Source: Saccopteryx bilineata
Lineage: Eukaryota > Chordata > Mammalia > Chiroptera > Emballonuridae
Length of the DNA stretch: 64,000 nt
NCBI RefSeq assembly: GCF_036850765.1
Contig: NC_089495.1
Span: 65,014,410-65,078,409 of the forward strand
Direction of reading: 5' to 3'
A program made the translations under genes and the position numbers. Below the pieces are notes generated by a model, which did not search any database, had not been told where the DNA came from, and saw nothing but the letters and a program-made list of their open reading frames with translations. This document shows, piece by piece, positions 55,732 to 64,000 of this stretch (the stretch's first letter is position 1; every line of letters begins with the position of its first letter).

Positions 55732-57352
55732 CTCTACCCCTATGAGATGGGGGCTTTGTTTCACAGACTAGCTCTCTGGGCCTAGAAGCCTGAACAACAT
55801 TGCATAGGGAACAACATTTTCCTACCAATCAGATGGCCATTAAGGTAATGATGAATTAGACTTACATCTAGGTGTTCCTGACATGGTTCTACCAGGTGGT
55901 CAGGAGGTCATCTTGTGCCATCTGTATGGCTTATGCTTCCCCTTTTATCTATGTCAGAACTTCCTTCACTTCCTCTTGATTGTCAGGGATGAATACACAA
56001 TATTTTATATGTAGTAAGGTACACATCCTCCCCTGGTAAGTAGTTAGAAGGTCTAAGGACATTCTATTCTGTAACATTGTTTTTCTCATTTAGGTGGCTT
56101 CATCAAGCAACATTAAAAGGGCTTGCTGAGTAACATTCAAGGCTAAGGCAATATGCTGGGCCAAGGCTTCTACCTGTAATTCTACATCAATGGTTCATCC
56201 TCTAGAAGAAATATTGCTAACTGGTAAAACCACTATGCAACCTTCTTTGCCCAATACCAGCAGTGATAGATAGTGTCCTAATTGGAGGGTCACTGAGTCC
56301 GTGTATGAAGAATGCATCCCTTGATGTATGAGCATCCCTAGGTACACTGACTAGTCTAATGTCTAGGTAAGTAAAGCCAGTCATAATGTCTATAAACCTA
56401 TAAGTCTCTGGCTGGAAGGAAATCAGTGGGTTTTGTCCTAGTCAATGCCTAACTATCCAACTAAGTAGTGGGGTCATGGATGACAGAAATGTTGAGACAG
56501 AGTTGTTTGGGAGTGGGATCATGTTGCTCTATATAGAAAGACACCTGCTCTAACAATTACATGTGTTCCCCAACCAACCATCCCCAGCTGTTAAAATGGT
56601 ATACTCCAGGAGTGGTGGGGGATTATGATGATCACTTTGGAGAAGGGCTTCCACAGCCCATTGCTGCTGGTTCCAGTTTTGGCTGGTCTGATCCCAGTGG
56701 TTTAAGGCAGTTCAGTTGGCTGGGGGAGGGGGCAGCTGGAGCTACTCGCTATGGCAGTCCTTCCATATCTTTAACGAGTATATCTGTGTATACCTAACAA
56801 TGAGAAATGTTGTATACATGGGCTAAAGTATGGGCCTACGACAGCAAACTATTTCTACTACTCAAGTTGATTGCAGGTAAAGGACAGATAGTGAAACCAT
56901 TAGAGATAAGTCCCTTCTTTCTGGGAGTATACGTGCTACTTCTCTATCCTGGAGCAGGAGGGATGCTGGAAACAGTGCAGCTATGTGTCCATAGTACCAA
57001 ACCTTTGCTCCCAGGAGTAGAGAAGAATGTGGAGGAATCTCCTGTACTGTGAGCAAGGGTAGAGGCCACTGGTTTATGAGGGGCATCCCTTGTAAAATGC
57101 TTCTGTTCCCATCAGAAGGTAAGGTAATAATGAGTGGTTTAGGCCAGCAATAGGCATGTGGCTATACAGTCACTTATAGTTTTATCCCTAAGCCCTCGGG
57201 TTCTAATAGGGCCACCTAGTGGGTCTCTGTTTGTAATTCTTGTGGATACATGCTTTAATTCCATTGTCCTTCAGCAAGGACCTTAACTGTAGGTAACAAG
57301 AGTCTACCCTGCTTAGGTAGAGGCAACAGTTCTTTTGAGACTTCACCTTGCT

Positions 57353-57432
57353 GGTATTTGCACTCGAAGGGCCTTAAGATATCCTTGTACTAGGTATTTG
57401 CACTCGAAGGGCCTTAAGATATCCTTGTACTA
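57353..57432. repeat. Perfect 40-bp tandem duplication inside the provirus
   Basis: The 40-base unit starting GGTATTTGCACTCGAAGGGC occurs twice with no spacer and no mismatch. Forty is not a multiple of three, so it shifts any frame. Perfect identity within an otherwise old, decayed provirus means the duplication is recent. Confidence 0.97.
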
Positions 57433-57599
57433 GGCTTTCCAATGGTGACTATCTAATTCTCCAGAGCTGCTTATTTAACAATTTGACAGCTAAAGGGAGG
57501 TGAGTAGCCTACCTGGCCTAGTGGATCATGGGACCACTAAGTCGTAACTTTTTCTTCAGTAGGTAGTTATATCACTTATTATTCCTGCTGCCTGGGGAC

Positions 57600-59090
57600 A
57601 GTATGGGACATGTAGCCTCTATTCTATATCCTCTTCTTTAGCTCAAGTCTACACCCTGTGCCCTGCAAAGTGGGTTCCTCAGTTACTACTAATCATGAGG
57701 GGTCTCCCATAAGTGGTACACAAACTCTAGGGTATGAATAGTGTCAGCCTGGCTGGCTGCCTGAGTAGGACAAGCATACTCTAGACCCGTAGTAGTGTCA
57801 ATAGGAGTAAAAGCATACTTTTACCTTTGTACAGCAGGCAGGGGACAATGTAATCAATCTTGCCTATGCTATAGGGGTCTTAACCCTTTCTCTACCTGTC
57901 CTGGTACAACTGGTGGTCTCTGGTAGTGCGAGTAATGTTTGGCACAATCGTTACATCTGTACATTGCAGCTCATAGGTCCATGGTACTGAGGGTCAAACA
58001 CCAATGCTTAGCTGAGGTGCACATGGTTCGAAGTCCTGCATGACCTGTCTTCTGACGTAGCCACACAGCTTGGTCTCCTCTACAAAGGACGAGTATATTA
58101 ATTACAGATAAGGATTCAGCCTAATTATTATTGGGAGCTTGCAAAGGGCAGTGCCCAGGGACATGGTCTATCACTGCCACTTCCTTCTGCCCTCTTTTCT
58201 AGAGCTTCCCTACTGGGTCAGCACCATTGTGGTCAGCCCCTAACAATCTATTGCTGGATAGCCCATTGAGGAAGCCACAAAGTAAGGTCATGATGGACAG
58301 CTTTGCTGTTGGTGCAAATATGTACTTTGCTTTGCTCATACATCAAGATTAGCCAGACAGTCTAGAGTTCCACCCACTGGTTGCTTTGGCCTAGCTCTGT
58401 CTTAAACTACAGTTCATCTGTGTCTAGCCATATTCCCACCACAGTCCAGATGGAAGGGCCTGAATCCATCCATATACCAGGCATTTGTTGATATGGGATG
58501 TGTCCCTTCACAATAAGGACTGAGGGTGGCATCAACCTCCTGCACAGTATCTGGTAATTCAACAAAAGTAATGAAACTGGGACCAAAAGCTTATTGAAGT
58601 ACATCTCTGCCCCAACTTCTGCCTTAGGCCCTATCTAAACCTTTTGAGGGTTACAGTAACATCTAACTGGAAAGGGTTAATTATATCAACTATGTGTAGA
58701 ATTTGTGACTGGGCCACCACCAGCTTGGCATCTTTAAAGGCCCATTCTGCTTCTTCTGACCAATCTTACATTACCCCTTTCATGCACAGCTAGTGCTTAG
58801 GGAGGATAATATGAGCTAGACAGAGAATGAACACACACTAATACTCAAAAAAAACCTACAAAAGTCTGCAACTGTTTGAGTGTCTGCAGTCGAGGGAAAG
58901 CTTAAACCTTATCAACGACAGTATCAGGGATCATTTTGGTCTTACCTGACCAGAAAAATCCTAAGAATTTGATAGGCAATTTGGCACTGGACTTTGATAT
59001 CATTAACTGTGGATCTCTATTCCAGCAGTGCTTGCTGCACCTTGGTTTCAGGTGCTTCTACATCTGCAAGAGAATCAGAGGTTAGCATCA
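57600..59090 (-). pseudogene. Decayed 3' part of ERV pol (RNase H and integrase region)
   Basis: By position this should hold RNase H and integrase. I see only short suggestive stretches on the minus strand (for example WTVVGIWLDTDEL near 58420-58460 in an open 65-residue frame, and GHAGLRT near 58030). No complete catalytic triad can be assembled because of many stops and shifts, and the 40-bp duplication adds another shift. Confidence 0.55.
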
Positions 59091-59500
59091 AGTCATCGGT
59101 GTAGTGGAACAGCAACGCCATAAGGGGTTGCTTCCAGGTGGCTAAGTCCTTGGCCACAAGACCATGACAAATGGTTGGGTTATGCAAAAAACCTATGACA
59201 AAACATCAAAAGTCTATTGACAACATTCCCAAGCAAAGGCAAACTGTTCCTGGCTATTCGGAGCAATGTCTATGTAGAAAAAAGCATTTGCCAGGTCTAC
59301 TACATAGTGGTAAGTTCCCAGTGTCACTCTGAGCTTGTCTATCAAGTCTAAAATAGAGGGTAGTGCTGTATGCACTGGTAGCATGACCTTGATCAACACT
59401 CGATAGTCAACTATCATGCGCCACATCTGTCTGGCTTCCATATCGGCCATACCAGGGAGTTGAAAGAGCTCTGGGTTGGTTGGAATCTACCTGCTTCTTC
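59091..59500 (-). pseudogene. Decayed ERV reverse transcriptase
   Basis: The minus frame at 59450-59214 contains WRMIVDYRVL, ILDLIDKL, YHYVVDLANAFF and SQEQFAFAWE, the order seen in class III (ERV-L) RT. The catalytic box appears as YTDD at 59103-59092, in a different frame from the preceding block, so at least one frameshift separates them. Confidence 0.85.
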
Positions 59501-59854
59501 TAACTTTAAGATAGTATGCTCAATCTCCTCTTGTCCTTCTGGTAGCCAATATTGTTGGATCTGCACAATGTGTTGGGGTTGTGGTAGCACTCTTGCGGCA
59601 TAGTTTGGATGAGCTCACACAACAGGCTTTACAAACTGCACAAGCAACCGAAACTCTCCCTCTGGTAGTGACTATAAGGTCCTACAGAATATCTGTGCCC
59701 AGAATATATTCCGTAAAGGAGAAATATATGCAACATAAGCTCTAGAGGGTAACTGGTCCATAACTAAAACCAAGATAACCCTTCGTACTCTAATCTGTTG
59801 GCCTCTATATCCCTCAATATATGAAACCAGGCCTTTAAAATATTTTTGGTTACC

Positions 59855-59900
59855 CTAGAGAAGGATGCAGTCAGCTCCAATGTCAACCAGGGTCAGGACA
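59855..59900 (-). pseudogene. ERV protease active-site remnant
   Basis: The minus strand encodes VDIGADCI at about 59887-59864. This corresponds to the retroviral aspartyl protease active site (usually DTG or DSG followed by A), with Ile in the second position. It lies upstream of RT in sense order, as expected. No longer open frame surrounds it. Confidence 0.7.
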
Positions 59901-60626
59901 TGCTGGACATTGTGGGAGGGACCAATGGATTGTCACTGTCACGTGTGGCCTTCGGTTACCGGGCTCCCCAGCCCATCTGGTGCCTCAGCCAGCACTTCAA
60001 TCAAGCAGGGAATCTGGTGCCACAAAAGCTTGGAGTCTCAGTTTCTGGGTATTCTTTGACTCTTTGGTCTGTTCCAGGCATGCTGGTTAGTAATTGTCAG
60101 AAAACTCTGCTCTGGGCGCAGCTGCCACCATAAAACTAGCAAGACTTCATCTGTCTCCCTAACTATCCTCCATGGGGGTCTCCCTGGCCGCTACTAACTC
60201 AATCTACATTTACTGCCTAAACACCTTTATTGGCCCTTTAGAGGTTTGTGCCTTCAATTTTCCCACTTCAAGTGGGTTGCAGGAGCTGAAGCATGCACTG
60301 CTAACCCCCCCCTCTCTTTCTGCTGGACTTCTACATCTCCCAGATTGGCCAAGGTTAACTTACTGATACAGTAGTCTACAAATGCGGTTAGGAGGGCCAC
60401 CATGAACCCAAAGGTCTTTTATAAGAGTAGTAAATACTTCCTCGTTGGAATCCTGATACCAGTCCTTGTACATCATCTGCCTCACACCTATTTCCTTAGT
60501 GATCTGCACTAAGTCAATGTATGTGCTTTACTTACTCAGTTTCTGGTAGGTCTCCTGAGTTTTTCTACACTAGCTGAGACATTGACATGAGCTAATTGAT
60601 TAGGATTCTGTTCCCCTGACCAGCAA

Positions 60627-60887
60627 CTAAGCGCTGGCAGTGACAGCTCTATGTAATAGCCAGGAAGACACAGATTCTCTAACCTGCTGGAGCTCCGGGG
60701 GAGTATACTGCATATAGATCATGTGCTGGGTGAAATCCGCCAGTCTGGCAGCACCTCCTCCTGGTGCCAGGGAATGATTCTGCTCTGTATGCCTCTTGAT
60801 CAGTGGATGAGCCTGTAATACTGACAAGGAGGGACTCAGGGACTGAAGGGAAAGTTTTAGGAATATGAGGGCAGACTCTGCCTGCAA
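60627..60887 (-). pseudogene. ERV gag remnant
   Basis: An 86-residue minus frame includes LADFTQHMIYMQYTPPELQQ. This looks like a retroviral capsid segment, and the position between 5' LTR and protease is right for gag. The rest of gag is not open. Assignment by context more than by motif. Confidence 0.6.
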
Positions 60888-61261
60888 TTTCTGACCTGTG
60901 CCATGGAGGCCTGCTTCAACAGCTTGCAGCTGCCGCTCTCAGGCGTCTTCTGACTGTTGTAATTGTTTTGAGGGCCATTATGTGGTCTACCAGGACTTTC
61001 TCTGACTACTGGATCTGCATGACATGCCCTGTTCTAAGAGTTGGAGGTTCAGCTTCTGTACCATTGTCAAAAGGAGCCAGGACATGTCCTGCAGTTTCCC
61101 AAGGTGTCTTCGGGAAGTTACACTCCAAGTCTTCCAAGGCCTCAGATGTGGGATACACGTCCTCCTAGTCTACACGACCACCACCACCAGGTGCCAGTAC
61201 CCAGTCAGTGGCCATAGGTGGCCGCCACCCTCCATGGGTACGGGGATCATGGAGATACTCA

Positions 61262-61285
61262 CTGGAATCTGCCGACTACACCAGT
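61262..61285 (-). promoter_or_regulatory. Candidate ERV primer-binding site
   Basis: Immediately downstream (sense) of the 5' LTR end ...CTCTGACA the sequence is ACTGGTGTAGTCGGCAGATT. TGGTGT followed by a G/A-rich stretch resembles the tRNA-Leu-type primer site used by ERV-L, but with mismatches. Inference. Confidence 0.45.
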
Positions 61286-61723
61286 TGTCAGAGCACACCC
61301 GCTCCAGGAGGAATAATTTCAGCAGTGAGGTCCCCAAGGTGAAAAAAGCCTGAGGTGCTGAGGGCAAGTGATGCATGCTTCAAGTCTTTATTCATTCTGC
61401 CGCTCCTAGGCTACCAGTGCAGGCACGGGTGGATAGGGCTTACAGACAATAGTGACTAGGTACCACCATTACATCAACCTGGGTCCTAACACCTTAGTGT
61501 GGTGATGTTAACTTGCTGTGTTAGCTAGCCCACGCCCTAAGAGGCAATCTTCTGGGCACCTGATGTAGAAGTGCCGGGGAACCAAGGCTAAACTAGCTCA
61601 AATATACAGGGGAGCTGGAGCTGGCACCCAGTGGGCTGCCCAGCACAGGAGAGCTGGTGCTGCTTGCAGTTTCTCATGAGAACAAGAGCTCACATCCTGG
61701 CTTTCTCTAGGAGGGTACTCACA
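61286..61723 (-). repeat. ERV-L-like provirus 5' LTR
   Basis: On the minus strand from TGTGAGTACCC to GTGTGCTCTGACA, 438 bases, TG...CA ends, homologous throughout to 55289-55731. Confidence 0.9.
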
Positions 61724-61728
61724 CAAGG

Positions 61729-63354
61729 TTATGATTTTTTTTTTTTTAGTTAGAGAAAAGTATAGGATATTTTAAATAGTGTTTGTAAAAACAGTTAAAA
61801 AAAAGTAGAGTACCATTTACATAAAATAATATTACACATGAAAAGAAAAACACCAATTTCATAAAAAAATACAAGTTAAACAATAAAATCAAGAAAGAGG
61901 CATAGCATTTAAAAGAAAGTCAAATAAAACATAAAGCAGAAAATATAAAAAGATACTTTCATTTTCTCTAATAATGGTGATGATTGTAGAGTCTAAATTT
62001 TCTTTTGATATATTTCTATATTCCAACTTAGTCACCCTATTATATTGCTCCATTATTAGCATTCATTGTTACTGGTCCCTGAAGTCCAGAATCCTGGTAT
62101 TCATTATTATAGGCAATTTAAAGACTGAAATTAACCTATTTTTAGACTGATGTGTATATAACTTGTTTTTATTGCATCGTATCTATAATATTGCTATGTT
62201 CTATATTAATGGATGTTATAAGATGAGTTTAATGGAACTACTTACTAATTTGAAACTAAAAATAATTTCTTGAGCATTGTTTCCAATATTATATTGTTAT
62301 ATTATATCATATATTATTTTGTTTCTACAGATGAGAAAATTATCTTTGGTTTTCAAAATACCTTTGTTTAATTAATAAATTAATAAAAACAAACAAATGA
62401 ATGGACCTGTTCTCAGAACCTTCAAAATTATGTTCAAATCAGAAATTTATTTTTGATATTTCACTGTAATAATATCACAAAATGATGATTAGAGCTAAAA
62501 AGGTGCCTCATTTTTGTTACAATATGCATTTTGATTTTTAGACTCATTCTGGTTTTATCTTTCTTTTGTTTTTCTTAATCTGGGTCTTCTTACCTGTTCA
62601 TTTTTTTATTGTATTTATCAGTTGTTGCACATTCACTATTGTAAAATATCTTGAACTGTTTCTAGAGTAAACTGATAAATATCACTGTCCTGCTACCATA
62701 ATGAATTTCTTAATTTTATAGCCACTGCATTTGCAGATGGTCTCTGAATTTAGAAATATGTTTCAGCCATTCAATTTAAATGATTCTCTTTCTCTGACCT
62801 CATCATAGTATGTTGCTTCAATAAATAGTTTAATTTTTCCTGTCATACCACAGAAGCCAATTTTATTTCATTTATAATTAAAAATACTAACAAATTACAA
62901 CAGATAACCCAGAGGGCGAGGGGTGGGAGAAGTCATGGGGAGATCAGCTTTAATAATATTCCTGGTTCTGATACACTGATCTACTCCTTAAAATTAAAAG
63001 CACAATAGTTTTTAATATGCATTGAAATTCTAAATAGAAACTGGCAAGTGCTCTGAAGGCCACAAAAGTCACTAGGTAGAGGACATATGGTGTTACTGTG
63101 ATAACAGATTGACATTATATTATACAGTATTGTTTTTACAATACATTTGAGTTTTATCTTGTTATTATTGATAATGAAATACTTGACATTCACAGTACAC
63201 CAAGCTTATCCTGGAAGCACACAAGAAATTCAGGTTCTGAACTTTGTGGCACGGGGGAAAGTGGCCATAATGTTGCTTTCTTTAAAAATAATAAAGTATT
63301 TTAGGAACCACTAGTGCTTTCTGAGTAACTGCCAAAGTCCCATTACGTCTTTAG
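61729..63354. other. AT-rich unassigned DNA
   Basis: No SINE head, terminal repeat or conserved frame visible. Short TATA-rich runs near 62290-62320. Confidence 0.45.
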
Positions 63355-63785
63355 CAAGTGGTGGAATTCAGCCCATTTACATTGGTTTGGCAGAACTGAT
63401 ACACAATTTTTTTTGTTGAGTTTGGTGAACTGGTTGTTAAAATGCCACTTGTAATTAAGATTCTCTCTAAGGTGGGTGCCTGGGCAGCCAACCAGTGTGA
63501 AAATCAAAAATTTACATTCCTTACTGTTTTCTAACATCCATCTGTGTAACAGCGTATGGTAAGCACCCTTACTAACGTTAGTTCTGTTCAAAGGTGAAAT
63601 ACATTGCACATGAGCTCTCCAATCAAGAAGCAGTATGGAAAAACCTTAAGTAACAGTTCTGTTGGTTTTTGTCAGGTATTATTTAATACTTTTTCATTAA
63701 TATTTTAAAACTCTTTCTTATAACCTAATCTAGTTTTTTTCAATATTTTTTTATTGATTGATTTTTAGAGAGAGAGAGGAGAGAC

Positions 63786-63831
<46 letters not shown>

Positions 63832-64000
63832 AGGAGGAGCAGGAAGCATCAACTCCCATATGTGCCTTGACCAGGCAAGCCCAGGGTTTTGAACCGGCAA
63901 CCTTAGTGTTCCAGGTTGATGCTTTATCTCACTGCGCCACCACAGGTCAGGCTAAACTAATCTAGTTTTGTATACCTCTTTTATTGTTTTTATTTAAGTA
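63355..64000 (-). mobile_element. hAT-like element (same family as 9690-10331), cut by window end
   Basis: The plus strand from AAGTGGTGGAATTCAGCCC onward is the reverse complement of 10331 back to about 9798: TGGTTTGGCAGAACTGATAC, TGGGCAGCCAACC, TTTACATTCCTTACT, CATCTGTGTAACAGC, CTTATAACCTAATCTAG, and after the SINE TTGTATACCTCTTTTATTG. About 108 bases of the far end should lie beyond the window. Confidence 0.85.
63734..63952 (-). mobile_element. Type 3 SINE inside the hAT-like element
   Basis: Minus head GCCTGACCTGTGGTGGCGCA, GGTTCAAAACCC B box, GCTTGCCTGGTCAAGGCACA and a (CT)n/(GA)n tract at 63770-63830. TSD AACCTAATCTAG / AAACTAATCTAG (63722-63733 and 63954-63965). Same subfamily as 2672-2886. 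Confidence 0.94.

Larger units (their letters stand above)
55289..61723 (-). mobile_element. Old ERV-L-like provirus with both LTRs
   Basis: A 6.4-kb endogenous retroviral copy on the minus strand: 5' LTR 61723-61286, internal region 61285-55732 (5.55 kb), 3' LTR 55731-55289. The pentamer CAAGG flanks it exactly (55284-55288 and 61724-61728). Remnants of gag, protease and reverse transcriptase appear in the expected order, all broken by stops and frameshifts. No env-like frame is visible, as is usual for ERV-L. The two LTRs differ at about 11 of the first 60 aligned bases by eye, so the insertion is old. Confidence 0.9.

Noticed and set aside
57353..57432. Direct 40-bp repeats as a CRISPR-like or satellite array
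   Set aside because: Only two units, no spacer, in mammalian DNA inside a provirus. A tandem duplication.
59846..60366. Plus-strand frames of 64-95 residues in this interval
   Set aside because: They are antisense to the ERV protease/gag-pol region, whose motifs read on the minus strand.

Overview
This window is vertebrate nuclear DNA, almost certainly from a bat. The main evidence is more than 25 tRNA-derived SINEs whose heads begin GCCCTGGCCGGTTGGCTCAG or GCCTGACC..GGTGGCGCAGTGG. These match my memory of the VES/Rhin-type SINEs of bats, and the mix suggests a horseshoe-bat-like (rhinolophoid) genome. That species-level guess is inference and needs a repeat-library search. The sequence is AT-rich. 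I found no host exon, no functional RNA gene and no CRISPR array. It reads as an intergenic or deep-intronic stretch, and nearly all recognisable coding sequence belongs to transposable elements (TEs).

Layout. 0-19 kb: mostly unassigned AT-rich DNA with scattered SINEs, an older solo LTR at 2.5-3.3 kb, L1 3' fragments and several hAT/mariner miniature elements. 19.5-21.2 kb: an old L1 3' fragment carrying two later SINEs. 21.6-24.55 kb: a Tigger/pogo-like DNA transposon invaded by two hAT-like elements (one of them carrying a SINE and an L1 piece) and by a solo LTR in its terminal repeat. 24-36.4 kb: a dense cluster of solo LTRs, several nested inside each other. Several of the target-site duplications (TSDs) are intact, so the order of insertion can be read directly. 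31.9-33.5 kb: a SINE inside a SINE, then a second copy of the Tigger-like element. 41.0-48.8 kb: a full-length LINE-1 on the minus strand with intact ORF1 and an ORF2 broken by only two nonsense codons and one apparent one-base deletion. All catalytic residues I could check are present at the same residue numbers as in human L1. 48.9-54.8 kb: mariner-like and hAT elements and SINEs. 55.3-61.7 kb: an old ERV-L-like provirus on the minus strand with both LTRs, a 5-bp TSD, and decayed gag/protease/RT remnants but no env. 63.35 kb to the end: a hAT-like element split by a SINE and cut off by the window edge.

I did not find a convincing undescribed molecular system. The most valuable content is (a) the layered insertions, where one paralogous copy gives a clean empty site for another insertion, (b) the nearly intact L1 with an apparently consensus CRE within its first dozen bases, and (c) LTR families that share TATA-like and YY1-like motifs. 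Percent-identity statements are by-eye estimates.
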